From Deltaproteobacteria bacterium (lineage in GTDB: Bacteria; Bdellovibrionota; UBA2394), in assembly GCA_017302715.1 (NCBI GenBank), contig JAFLCD010000003.1, positions 204,990 through 268,989 on the forward strand: a stretch of 64,000 nt of DNA, read 5' to 3'. Position 1 is the first letter of the stretch; each line of letters begins with the position of its first letter. A program made the translations under genes and the position numbers. Under the pieces are notes generated by a model. That model was not told the origin of the DNA and did no database searches. It saw only the letters and a list, made by a program, of their open reading frames with translations. This document shows positions 8,207 through 16,869 of this stretch, piece after piece.

Positions 8207-8925
8207 TGAAGAAAATTTTAAATATTGCTCATCGTGGCTATTCATCCGCTTTTCCTGAGAACACGATGCTTGCTTTTGACGAAGCAATGAAGGCTGGCGC
8301 CGACGGATTTGAATGTGATTTACGTTTAACTTCGGATGGTCGAGTTGTTGTATTTCATGATGATTCGCTCAAGCGACTTTGTGGCGTCGAAGGTTCTATT
8401 GAAAAAAGTACCTGGCAAGATTTACAAAATATTCGAGTGAAGAAAAAAGAAAAAATCCCGCTTTTAGAAGAAATGCTTTCTACTTTTTTAACAACCCGTA
8501 TCAATTTAGAAATCAAAGCTTCGTCGCGGGACGCTATCGTTGTTGAAAATGTTTTAAGAGTTTTAACTAAAGTTCGTCCGCAGGGAGAAATTATTTTCTC
8601 TTCTTTTTCTTTGGATGCACTTCGCTCTCTTCAGGTCATGGATGGGAAGAGAAATTTGGGAAGACTAGGTATTTTGGTTGAAACAAAAGATTTGTCCCAT
8701 CTCGAAAAAATTTCTAACGAGTTAAAACCCGACACCTGGAATTTGCCCAAACAAGTTTTGAAAAGTCCTTGGGGAAAACGTTGGTCTAAAGAAAATATTC
8801 GTCCTATCTGGACATGGACTTTGGATGAGCCCGATGAATGGACTCAAGTTTTAAAATCTAAACTTCCCTTTGAAGCCATCATTACAAATAAGCCGGCCGC
8901 TTTGAAAAGTTTTTTGAAATCTTAA
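8206..8925 (+). CDS. Glycerophosphodiester phosphodiesterase
   Basis: 239 residues from a GTG that overlaps the dacB stop, so translation is probably coupled. Catalytic landmarks of the GDPD TIM-barrel family are present: HRG (9-11), ENT (18-20), the metal ligands E36 and D38 in FECDLRLT, HD (51-52), and INLEIKA on a later strand. The C-terminal WTLDEPDEW and ITNKPAAL are also characteristic. No signal peptide is seen, so it is probably cytosolic and hydrolyses glycerophosphodiesters from phospholipid turnover to glycerol-3-phosphate and an alcohol. Its 3' end overlaps the convergent barrel gene by 4 bases. Confidence 0.92.
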   Translation: MKKILNIAHRGYSSAFPENTMLAFDEAMKAGADGFECDLRLTSDGRVVVFHDDSLKRLCGVEGSIEKSTWQDLQNIRVKKKEKIPLLEEMLSTFLTTRINLEIKASSRDAIVVENVLRVLTKVRPQGEIIFSSFSLDALRSLQVMDGKRNLGRLGILVETKDLSHLEKISNELKPDTWNLPKQVLKSPWGKRWSKENIRPIWTWTLDEPDEWTQVLKSKLPFEAIITNKPAALKSFLKS

Positions 8926-9668
8926 AATTGATAGCCGAAAGCAAAGCTTCCCGAAAGATCGGGGCCAAGAATATCCGTCTTCAAATAGAGTTTTCGATAA
9001 ATAGGAATATTGCTGGTGACTCCATAACGATAGAGCACACTGTGAGCGCTTGGAAAATCCAATGTCGCATAAGTTGCCTGACCAATTCCCGCGAGCTGCA
9101 ATAAATTTTCACGATGATAAACGCCAACCGAGATCTGAGCAGTACCCGAAGATAAATCGGGACCAGACAAAACTTGCATCCCTGTCACACTTATCGAAAC
9201 ACTCGGAACAATATCGACGTAAACAAAATTGGCTAAATCTAAAACTTGAAGGCCAATCGATCCATACATTCCTGTAAGTCTGTCCGAGGTGACGACTTGA
9301 GTAAGTCCAACTTCAACGTTGAAACCATAGGGAAGTCCCACTCCACCTTTAAAAAAGCCACTTTGAAAAACTGCCGGAGCATTTCGATCCGTAGTGAAGG
9401 CGGCAAGAGTAGAGCTAACGGCGTAAAGATGGTATCCGGTTTCGATATAAGGCGTCCAAGAGCCGACTAGTTTGGGCTTATCCTGAGGTTGCACGAGTGA
9501 GAAAGTGATCGCTTGAATGAAACTTCGAGCTCGATTAGAAAATGCAGGGTCATCCTTGATGCCGTTAAGGGCAGAAGTGCTAAGGGCTGCTTCAGTTTTA
9601 GTGACACTCAAGATAGAAAAAAGAAGCCCCAGAATCAGCATTCGGGTTTGATAAGAGAAATAATTCAT
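8922..9668 (-). CDS. Predicted outer-membrane beta-barrel protein
   Basis: 248 residues. A signal peptide (about 10-28, LILGLLFSILSVTKTEAA) precedes a chain of amphipathic beta-strands with frequent Tyr, Gly and Val. The C-terminus GSFAFGYQF ends in Phe, the barrel-assembly signature. Of the possible starts, ATG 9668 and ATG 9641 both leave the signal intact. No known family was recognised. The gene is divergent from asd with only 28 bases between them, so their promoters must overlap. Its 3' end overlaps the diesterase gene. Confidence 0.65.
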   Translation of the reverse strand: MNYFSYQTRMLILGLLFSILSVTKTEAALSTSALNGIKDDPAFSNRARSFIQAITFSLVQPQDKPKLVGSWTPYIETGYHLYAVSSTLAAFTTDRNAPAVFQSGFFKGGVGLPYGFNVEVGLTQVVTSDRLTGMYGSIGLQVLDLANFVYVDIVPSVSISVTGMQVLSGPDLSSGTAQISVGVYHRENLLQLAGIGQATYATLDFPSAHSVLYRYGVTSNIPIYRKLYLKTDILGPDLSGSFAFGYQF

Positions 9669-9696
9669 TCATCTCGATGTTGAATAAAAAAATGAA

Positions 9697-10767
9697 GTGA
9701 CTCAAGAAGAAAGGGAGTTTGTGGCAGATCAGGAAAAATTTTCGGTAGCAGTGGTTGGAGCGACAGGACTTGTTGGCCAAGAGATGTTGGCTGTTTTGGA
9801 AGATCGAAATTTTCCTGTAAAAAATTTGGGAGTTTTTGCCTCTGAAAACTCCGCGGGTGAGGAGCTCGAGTTTAAGAGCGAATATTTTAAAGTAGAAGAA
9901 CTAGGTGAAAGCAGCTTTAAGGGCAGAAACTTTGATTTCGTTCTCTTTGGCACTAGTGCTGAGCTTTCGGCTAAATATGCTCCTTTGGCAGCTCAATCTG
10001 GTGCCGTTGCTATCGATAACTCGAGTTATTTTCGGATGAATCCAGAAATTCCTCTGATTGTTCCCGAAGTAAATCCGGATGATTTGTTGATGGCGACTTC
10101 TCACCGCATTATTGCAAATCCTAATTGCTCTACTATTCAGTTGGTCTGTTGTTTAAAGCCCCTCGATCAAAAGGCCAAATTAAAGCGCGTCGTCGTTTCG
10201 AGTTATCAATCGGTTTCAGGTGCAGGAAGTGCAGCACTCGATGAACTGCAAGAACAGATCGGAGCTCTTTTTTCTCAGACCGAAGTGAAGAAAAAAGTTT
10301 TCCCGCATCAGATCGCTTTTAATTGTATTCCGCATATTGATTCTTTTGTGAGCAACGGATTTACGAAAGAAGAAATGAAAATTATTAACGAGAGTCGAAA
10401 AATTTTAGGATTACCTTCGCTGAAGATCACCGCGACGGCCGTTCGAGTTCCAACACTTATTTCTCATTCAGAAAGTGTAAATATCGAAACTGAAAAAGAA
10501 TTATCACCTGAAGCAGCTCGCGATTGTTTAGAAGAGGCAGGGGTTGTGGTCGTCGATGAGCCAGAAAAAAATCGTTACCCTCTCGCCTTTGAGGCGACGG
10601 GTAGTGACCTCGTTTTTGCAGGACGTATTCGACGTGATGAGTCTGTCACAAATGGCTTACATTTGTGGGTTGTTGCCGATAATCTTAGAAAAGGTGCTGC
10701 CACCAATGCCGTTCAAATTGCCGAACTTTGTATTGCTCGTAAGTTTTTGTCTTCTCGCGTTCAATAA
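9697..10767 (+). CDS. asd: Aspartate-semialdehyde dehydrogenase
   Basis: 356 residues. It reduces aspartyl-4-phosphate to aspartate semialdehyde in the lysine (diaminopimelate), threonine and methionine branch. Landmarks are the NADP-binding VAVVGATGLVGQEM (about 17-30), the catalytic Cys144 in ANPNCSTIQ, the SYQSVSGAG loop, and the substrate Arg/His region TAVRVPTLISHSESVN. The first start is GTG 9697. GTG 9721, just after AGGGAG, is an alternative that begins much nearer the nucleotide-binding strand. The last 62 bases also encode the start of the next gene in another frame. Confidence 0.95.
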   Translation: MTQEEREFVADQEKFSVAVVGATGLVGQEMLAVLEDRNFPVKNLGVFASENSAGEELEFKSEYFKVEELGESSFKGRNFDFVLFGTSAELSAKYAPLAAQSGAVAIDNSSYFRMNPEIPLIVPEVNPDDLLMATSHRIIANPNCSTIQLVCCLKPLDQKAKLKRVVVSSYQSVSGAGSAALDELQEQIGALFSQTEVKKKVFPHQIAFNCIPHIDSFVSNGFTKEEMKIINESRKILGLPSLKITATAVRVPTLISHSESVNIETEKELSPEAARDCLEEAGVVVVDEPEKNRYPLAFEATGSDLVFAGRIRRDESVTNGLHLWVVADNLRKGAATNAVQIAELCIARKFLSSRVQ

Positions 10768-12709
10768 TTTTTCTGTTTGCGCAGATGAAAGACCTTACGG
10801 TTATCGCGGAGATATTCCTGCGCTGAGAAGCAAAGTTATTCAAAGCATGGCGATACGTTCTGATAGTCGCTATCTTTTTTATTCTCTTTCGGGCGCTTCA
10901 GCATTTTACGCTCTTGATCTCAACGATATGGCGACTACAGGCGCACCTGTCAGTGTCGATGCTCCCATTCTCGCTCTAAAACTCGATGGTGATTCACGTC
11001 TCATCGTGGTCACACAAATAGGTGTGCAATATTTTGGAGTGAGCGAAGCTTTTAATCCGATTGCTGAATCAAACAAATTTACTCGAAATCCTGAAACTAC
11101 TCAGACAGCTACCACGGCCTGCATCGATAAAAACAAAAATATTTTTGTCTATGAAAGCGGTGGAGGAAGTTCAAGCGATCAGATTCGAATGATCAATGGT
11201 GTAAATCAAATCGCTCTCTATTTATGGACAAACTATTTTGATTCTTCAATGAGTTTTGTCGATCTCCGCTGCACCGATACCGCAGCTTATTTATTTGGAA
11301 ATCGAATAAGTGGCACAACAGAAACAGAGTTTTGGGTGGGGCGCTTAACAGCGGGAGCTGCCAATCTTTCAAACTCGGTTAATCTTAAAGCGAATTATTC
11401 TTCTTACTCTCGCAAAGATTATTTATTTACAGCTTCGGGAGATCGAATCCTCACTTTGTTTTCAAATAATTCTAATCCAAATGATTCGAGGTTGTTTGTA
11501 GTTGGAGCTGATACTTTTAGTTCAAGTTTTGAAGTAAATATTCCTTATGTATCTCGCGCACTCACAAGTTTTTATGTGGGGGATCAGGTGATGGATGGAA
11601 TCTTCGTTCAAAATTCCGCTGCAGCCATGCCTGAGCAACTTCTTCTTTCAAATAATACAGCTTTGAATGCTTCGACTACTTTTCCGGATGATACACGAGG
11701 AGATGGTCTTGCAAGTATGGGGGGAAGTTTGCCCTCCGTTTGGATTTCTACAAAAACAGATCATTATAAATACGGAATTACGGAGAGTTCTGGGATCACT
11801 TTAATATCTAAAGTTCCTAAATTGCAATTTACGGGAACAAATCCAAATGCACAGAATTTAAAATCAACCCAGCCCCTGACATTTACTTTACAGTCTGACG
11901 AAGATCTTAATTACAATATTCGGTTTAAAAATAATCCAAGCCCTAAAGGAGATGAGTCCGGAATTTCTTTATCTTACGGAGATCTCATTTCATCCGGAAG
12001 TCTTACAAAAGATGTCGCTTCTGGAACGATTAGTATTTCTTTGGAAAGTTTGGGCATCACTGAGAATGGAAATTATTCTCTCGCGGTTTTTGGACAAGGA
12101 ACAAGCTCTCAAGCTTACGCGCGAACGGGATTTCAGTTTTCTTACACACCACCACCGGGGCCCATTCAAAATTTACGATCGGGATTTGGAGATCAAAGTG
12201 CTCACGTCATTTTTGACAAGCCAAGAGTGGGCGCTCCCACGCAATTTTATATTTTCTTTTCTTACAATGCTTCGGATCTCGATACTCTCGATATCAATTC
12301 TTCGACTCTGGCGCTGACAACCGTAACGGGAGTTCCGCTCTATTCTCCTATTCGAGCAGATGTTGCGACGTGGCCCGGGCGATATGTGATTGCGCCTATT
12401 GAAAATGAACGAACTTTATATGTGCGTGTGAAGTCTTGGGATTCGACGACAAGTCAAACAAGTATAGACTCTCAAGATCTTGCGGCGATTGCGGTGACTC
12501 CGCATTCGACAAAAACTTTGGCCGAAGCTTTAGGAAGTGCAAACTCGTGTGGAAGTTTAGATTCCGCGAGTGATCCGCTTGAGCAAAAGCCAATGAACTA
12601 TCTTCTTTTTCTAGGTTTTGGATTTTCTTGCTTAGTTTTGAGGCTGGGATTCAGAAAAAAATTGGGTCCAGCTCATCTAGAAATCGGAGGGGAGGGGATT
12701 GAGATCTAA
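10706..12709 (+). CDS. Large exported protein with Fn3-like domain and Cys/TM/Arg C-terminal tail
   Basis: About 667 residues. The ATG at 10706 was chosen because it opens a clean signal peptide (MPFKLPNFVLLVSFCLLAFNNFSVCA); it lies 62 bases inside asd in a different frame. The first 370 residues are beta-rich, with repeated LDGDSRLIVV-like strands suggesting a beta-propeller. An Ig-like segment follows (VPKLQFTGTNPNAQ), then a fibronectin-III-like stretch starting PPPGPIQNLRSGFGDQSAHVIFDKP. The end is tripartite: a Cys in SANSCGSLDS, a hydrophobic span (NYLLFLGFGFSCLVL), then basic RLGFRKK. This resembles bacterial C-terminal sorting tails processed at the membrane. The glycine-rich protein at the right edge ends similarly. 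Function is unknown; probably cell-surface. Confidence 0.75.
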   Translation: MPFKLPNFVLLVSFCLLAFNNFSVCADERPYGYRGDIPALRSKVIQSMAIRSDSRYLFYSLSGASAFYALDLNDMATTGAPVSVDAPILALKLDGDSRLIVVTQIGVQYFGVSEAFNPIAESNKFTRNPETTQTATTACIDKNKNIFVYESGGGSSSDQIRMINGVNQIALYLWTNYFDSSMSFVDLRCTDTAAYLFGNRISGTTETEFWVGRLTAGAANLSNSVNLKANYSSYSRKDYLFTASGDRILTLFSNNSNPNDSRLFVVGADTFSSSFEVNIPYVSRALTSFYVGDQVMDGIFVQNSAAAMPEQLLLSNNTALNASTTFPDDTRGDGLASMGGSLPSVWISTKTDHYKYGITESSGITLISKVPKLQFTGTNPNAQNLKSTQPLTFTLQSDEDLNYNIRFKNNPSPKGDESGISLSYGDLISSGSLTKDVASGTISISLESLGITENGNYSLAVFGQGTSSQAYARTGFQFSYTPPPGPIQNLRSGFGDQSAHVIFDKPRVGAPTQFYIFFSYNASDLDTLDINSSTLALTTVTGVPLYSPIRADVATWPGRYVIAPIENERTLYVRVKSWDSTTSQTSIDSQDLAAIAVTPHSTKTLAEALGSANSCGSLDSASDPLEQKPMNYLLFLGFGFSCLVLRLGFRKKLGPAHLEIGGEGIEI

Positions 12710-12725
12710 AGGGCGCTGGACCCAA
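12662..12725 (+). terminator. Long-loop inverted repeat at the end of the exported-protein gene
   Basis: TTGGGTCCAGC (12662-12672) is perfectly repeated inverted as GCTGGACCCAA (12715-12725), with a 42-base loop containing the stop codon. It is followed by ACTTATTTAT, which is only weakly T-rich. It lies between two convergent genes, so it could end transcription from either side, but the long loop is atypical for an intrinsic terminator. Confidence 0.4.
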
Positions 12726-12795
12726 ACTTATTTATCAAACTGAGCCTCTAAATAGGTCCGTTTACGCAATATGTCAAAAAAATAATTTTGAATCT

Positions 12796-14475
12796 TTAGA
12801 CCTCGTAAATAAGCGGAATAACTACTGGTTTTACACCATTCGCTTTTCTAAAAAATCTACGAGTAACTCTTCTAAACTCCTCTTCGACCTCGATATCATC
12901 CCCTCGGGCTTCTCGAGAAAGCTCCCTAAAACGCGCCAAAAGCTCGGCTCTTAAACTATCTAAATCGACCTCGTCGTTTACTCCCCGAATGTCAAAGTCA
13001 GGTCCCTCAAGAATTTTCCCCTCATCTTTTTCAACGACTAAAGAAACTACAACTAAGCCTGTATGAGCCAACTGCTTTCGATCTCTCAGCATCTCTTCAT
13101 GAAGATCTGTTGCTCCTTCATCTAAGAAAATTTTTCCTGAAGGAATGCGGCGAATTTTTTTTATTCCGGATTGAGTAAGTTCAAGGAGATCTCCGTTTTC
13201 GGCGACAATTCCTGAAGTAGATTTAAATGCCGATTGCGCAAGCTGCAAATGTTTGACCAGCATTCGATATTCGCCATGAACTGGAAGAAAAAATTTAGGT
13301 CGAGTCCATTCGATTAATTTTTTCTGCTCTTCTTGATGAGCGTGACCTGAAGCGTGGATATCTGCCATATGACTATCGATGACTTCGGCGCCTCGTCGAT
13401 AGAGGTTGTTAATAAGATGTGAAATGTTTTTTTCATTTCCAGGAATATAGCGCGACGACATCACCACCGTGTCACCCGGATGAATTTTAATTTCAGGGTG
13501 ATCGTTTAAGCTCATTCGATAGAGAGCCGACCGAGGTTCTGCTTGAGTTCCCGTCGCTAAAATCAGAACGTGATCGCGGTCGAGGTCTTCGACCATCGAA
13601 GCGGGAATAATCTGATCATCTTTAAAATGCAGATGTCCGAGTCGCCGAGCCGTCTCTGTATTCGAATGCATCGAGCGTCCGCAGAAAGCTACCTTTCGCT
13701 TGAATTTTTTTGCCGTATCTAAAATTTGCTGAATGCGATGAATATTAGACGCAAAAACAGCGACAATAATTTTTCCTTTTTTCAATTTTTTGAAAACTTG
13801 AAAAATGCCTTCGCCAACGGTGTGTTCTGATTTACTCCAACCTTCGCGCTCGACGTTCGTAGAATCAGACATTAAAAGCAAAACACCTTTTTTGCCGGCA
13901 GCCATCAAAGATTTTTCGTCAATGGTGCGTCCATCCATCGGATCGTCATCAATTTTAAAATCTCCGGAGTGAACAAGAGTTCCGATCGGAGTCTCAATGA
14001 TTAAACCCATACTATCGACGATGCTGTGTGTGACTTGGATCGTGCGAAATTTAAAATTTCCAACCTGAAAAGTGGTAGGTGGAGTAAGGCTATGAAGTTC
14101 GGCTTTGGCGAGAACTCCTTTTTCTCTTAAACGATCTTCGATGAGCGCCAAAGTAAATGGAGTTCCATAGATCGGAGGATAGCCCAAGTCTTCAAGCAAA
14201 TAAGCAGTCGCTCCGATATGATCTTCGTGACCATGCGTAAGAACGATGCCTTCGATTTTAATTTTGTTTTCCAGAATAAATTGAATATTTGGAACAATCA
14301 GATCCACGCCGAGCATGGTTGGATCTGGAAACATGACTCCGCAATCGATGAGAATCGCCTTTTGTTTATAGATGACCACCATCATATTCATGCCAATTTC
14401 ACCAAGCCCACCCAGGGGAGCTAAATAAATGGCTTTTGGATTATTTAAATCGGGCAGCGCCGAGCCAGAAGACAT
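12796..14475 (-). CDS. rnj: Ribonuclease J
   Basis: 559 residues of the metallo-beta-lactamase/beta-CASP family. The zinc motif HGHEDH is at 81-86 (VLTHGHEDHIGAT), with HSIVD and HSGDFKID as later ligand motifs, and the beta-CASP part contains SDSTNVEREG and ASGHAHQEE. It combines 5'-3' exonuclease and endonuclease activity in RNA maturation and decay. The N-terminus has only a short tail before APLGGLGEIGMN, and the C-terminal 100 residues match the RNase J accessory domain, ending in ARGDDIEVEEEFRRVTRRFFRKANG. It is divergent from rsmE, with 47 bases between them. RNase J in place of RNase E fits a deltaproteobacterial-type genome. Confidence 0.95.
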   Translation of the reverse strand: MSSGSALPDLNNPKAIYLAPLGGLGEIGMNMMVVIYKQKAILIDCGVMFPDPTMLGVDLIVPNIQFILENKIKIEGIVLTHGHEDHIGATAYLLEDLGYPPIYGTPFTLALIEDRLREKGVLAKAELHSLTPPTTFQVGNFKFRTIQVTHSIVDSMGLIIETPIGTLVHSGDFKIDDDPMDGRTIDEKSLMAAGKKGVLLLMSDSTNVEREGWSKSEHTVGEGIFQVFKKLKKGKIIVAVFASNIHRIQQILDTAKKFKRKVAFCGRSMHSNTETARRLGHLHFKDDQIIPASMVEDLDRDHVLILATGTQAEPRSALYRMSLNDHPEIKIHPGDTVVMSSRYIPGNEKNISHLINNLYRRGAEVIDSHMADIHASGHAHQEEQKKLIEWTRPKFFLPVHGEYRMLVKHLQLAQSAFKSTSGIVAENGDLLELTQSGIKKIRRIPSGKIFLDEGATDLHEEMLRDRKQLAHTGLVVVSLVVEKDEGKILEGPDFDIRGVNDEVDLDSLRAELLARFRELSREARGDDIEVEEEFRRVTRRFFRKANGVKPVVIPLIYEV

Positions 14476-14522
14476 GCGAAAAAAGATTAGCGGGCTTCCG
14501 GTAGTCGGTCTAGTTTCAATGA

Positions 14523-15227
14523 ATGATCAGACTTTATTTTGATCAAACGTTTGAAGTCGGTGCTCGGCTGCGCTTGCCGAAGGAAGAACTTCATTATTTT
14601 CGAGGAGTTCGACGGGGGCAAGCCGAGGCCACGCTCTTTAATCGTCAGAATCAAATCGCCTTTGGCAGAGTCGACGAAGATTTTTTTGTCATTGATCGGG
14701 TCGAAGAAGCCACATCACCTCGTTATCCGCTGACTTTGGCTTTGGGAATGCCGGAAGCGAGCATTTTACCTTTAGTTATGCGTTCGATTTCTGAGCTCGG
14801 AGTGAAAGAGCTGATTTTATTTGAAGCCGAAAGAAGTCAAAACGCGAAAGCTCGAATGAAAAATTTAGCGCGGCTCGAGAAAATTGCTATTGAATCGGCT
14901 CGTCAGTGCGGAAGAGGTGCTCCCCTTGAAATTTCTACGAGTACCTGGACAGATTTATTAAAAAAATTCGCAGATTTTGAACGAAAGATTTTTTTTGATG
15001 AGGCGATGGCTGATAAGTCGGCTTTAACGTCAACCACAAAAAATTCTAAAAATATTTTACTCATGGTCGGCCCTGAAGGTGGATGGACCGAAAAAGAGCG
15101 GATGGCCGTTAGAAAAAATGATTTTGAATGGGTGCATTTTGAAACTCCGATCTTGCGAGTGGAGACTGCGGTGGTCGTCGCTGCATTTTTTGGAATTCAA
15201 AAATTTGCGTCTTGTAACTCCAAATGA
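14523..15227 (+). CDS. rsmE: 16S rRNA (uracil-1498-N3)-methyltransferase
   Basis: 234 residues of the SPOUT superfamily. An N-terminal PUA-like part (HYFRGVRRGQAEATLFN) is followed by the knotted methyltransferase domain, with the family motifs GVKELILFEAERSQ, IAIESARQCGRG, LLMVGPEGGWTEKE and the AdoMet-pocket LRVETAVVVA. It methylates N3 of U1498 in the 30S decoding region. The length is normal. The gene stands alone between the divergent rnj and the downstream lytic transglycosylase. Confidence 0.94.
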   Translation: MIRLYFDQTFEVGARLRLPKEELHYFRGVRRGQAEATLFNRQNQIAFGRVDEDFFVIDRVEEATSPRYPLTLALGMPEASILPLVMRSISELGVKELILFEAERSQNAKARMKNLARLEKIAIESARQCGRGAPLEISTSTWTDLLKKFADFERKIFFDEAMADKSALTSTTKNSKNILLMVGPEGGWTEKERMAVRKNDFEWVHFETPILRVETAVVVAAFFGIQKFASCNSK

Positions 15228-15327
15228 CATTCGGCGTCAGCAGAATTTTTCATTTTAATTTGATAAATCGCGTCAATCACATCGACCTCCGATTGACCCT
15301 CTAGTTCCCGCTTCGTACAATGAGAAA

Positions 15328-16803
15328 ATGAAGGCATATTTTCAACGAACCTCTGAGGTTCTTTCTTTAAGAACTTTTTTAACTATTTTGTTCATTTCTT
15401 TTGTTGGATCAGCATGCTCCACAAAATCTTATTCTGATCGGGATAATATTTATAACGATCATGACTTAGCAGGAAGATCAGAAAAGAAAGTTACGAAAGT
15501 AGAACAAGATCAAAATCCACTTGTTCTTGAAGAAGAATTTGAAGCTGAACAGCGCGGTGAAATTCCTACTTACGATATTCCCGTTGTCAGAAATGCAAAA
15601 GTTGAACAATGGATTAATTATTTTCAAGGCCGTGGACACAAACTTTTTCATCTCTATTTAGAGCGTTCAGGAAGATATGTTCCGATGATGAGAAAAATTT
15701 TGCGTGATCACGATTTACCAGAAGATTTAGTTTATCTTTCGATGATTGAATCTGGATTTTCTTCGAGAGCTTTTTCTCGCGCTCGCGCTGTTGGTCAATG
15801 GCAATTCATGCGCGCCACCGGAAAACTTTATGGGTTGAAATCTGATTTTTGGGTAGATGAAAGAAGAGATCCTGAAAAATCTTCTATTGCTGCTGCTCGA
15901 CATTTAAAAGATCTTTACGATCAATTTCAATCTTGGAAATTAGCTGCTGCTGCCTACAATGCTGGAGCTGCAAAAGTTTCCCGCGCTATCAAGAGATATA
16001 AAACTGAAGATTTTTGGGAAATGACCTCGAAGGGTAAATATCTCAAACCAGAAACTCGGGCTTATGTTCCAAAAATGATTGCGGCGGCGTTGATTGCAAA
16101 AGAGCCAGCGAAATATGGTTTCTCTGGATTGCATTATCAAGATCCACTTGAGTATGAAAAAATTGTTTTGCCTGAGCCTGTAACTCTTACTCGGCTCGCA
16201 GAAAATGCTCGAGTGCCACTTGAAGATTTAATGGCTCTCAATCCTGAGCTTAATCACCCGGTTACTCCTCCAGGAGGAAAAGATTATGAACTCAGAGTTC
16301 CCGTTGGAACGTCGGAGCAATTTTTAACAGCTTACAATTCGTTATCGGATACTGAGCGATTTGAATATACTGCTCACCAAATTCGAAAAAACGACAATTT
16401 GCCAAAGCTGCAAAGAATTTACGGAGTCTCTGCGAACGAGATTTTAAAATACAATGGAATGAAGGGTGTAAAAAAGCTTCCAATCGGAAAAATTATTCTT
16501 ATTCCGCTTCCTGATGGTGCAAAACTGGCTGCTATTGATCAGCGCGCGGCTGCGGTAGATAAAGAAGAGCGACCTGATAGACGTCGAAGAAGTAAGCATC
16601 GAAATGTAGAAAAAAAAATTAAAACATCTGACGCATCAAGCCAAAAGCTAACTCGCAAAGTTCATATTGTTCGTCGGGGCGAATCGCTTACTTCGATTGC
16701 CGAAAGATATGGAACAAGTATTTCTGAAATTAAAACCAAGAATGGTTTAAAAAGAACTTCGGTTCAACGCGGTCAGCGACTTTATATCCCTTCTAAGTCA
16801 TAA
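15328..16803 (+). CDS. mltD: Membrane-bound lytic transglycosylase with LysM domains, lipoprotein
   Basis: 491 residues. A hydrophobic signal (14-29) ends in GSAC with Cys30, a slightly atypical lipobox, so the protein is probably a lipoprotein. The SLT domain (about 105-230) carries the catalytic Glu in YLSMIESGFSSRAFSRARAVGQ, then GQWQFMRATGKLYGL and AAAAYNAGAAKVSRAI. Two LysM peptidoglycan-binding modules follow: about 352-394 (HQIRKNDNLPKLQRIYGVS) and 448-490 (HIVRRGESLTSIAERYGTS). A basic linker (RPDRRRRSKHRNVEKKIK) separates them. It cleaves glycan strands non-hydrolytically, producing 1,6-anhydro-MurNAc ends. This order matches MltD. Confidence 0.9.
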   Translation: MKAYFQRTSEVLSLRTFLTILFISFVGSACSTKSYSDRDNIYNDHDLAGRSEKKVTKVEQDQNPLVLEEEFEAEQRGEIPTYDIPVVRNAKVEQWINYFQGRGHKLFHLYLERSGRYVPMMRKILRDHDLPEDLVYLSMIESGFSSRAFSRARAVGQWQFMRATGKLYGLKSDFWVDERRDPEKSSIAAARHLKDLYDQFQSWKLAAAAYNAGAAKVSRAIKRYKTEDFWEMTSKGKYLKPETRAYVPKMIAAALIAKEPAKYGFSGLHYQDPLEYEKIVLPEPVTLTRLAENARVPLEDLMALNPELNHPVTPPGGKDYELRVPVGTSEQFLTAYNSLSDTERFEYTAHQIRKNDNLPKLQRIYGVSANEILKYNGMKGVKKLPIGKIILIPLPDGAKLAAIDQRAAAVDKEERPDRRRRSKHRNVEKKIKTSDASSQKLTRKVHIVRRGESLTSIAERYGTSISEIKTKNGLKRTSVQRGQRLYIPSKS

Positions 16804-16842
16804 AAATTCCAGCAGACGAACAGACACGCGTTTGAGGGATTT

Positions 16843-16869
16843 GCACGGCCTGGGCGAAGCTGGCCGTGC
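16843..16869. terminator. GC-rich hairpin between convergent genes
   Basis: GCACGGCC (16843-16850) pairs with GGCCGTGC (16862-16869) around an 11-base loop. It begins 40 bases after the mltD stop and abuts the stop of the opposing GAF gene. There is no T-run on either strand, so it is a candidate transcript-end stabiliser or factor-assisted terminator, not a clear intrinsic one. Confidence 0.45.
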
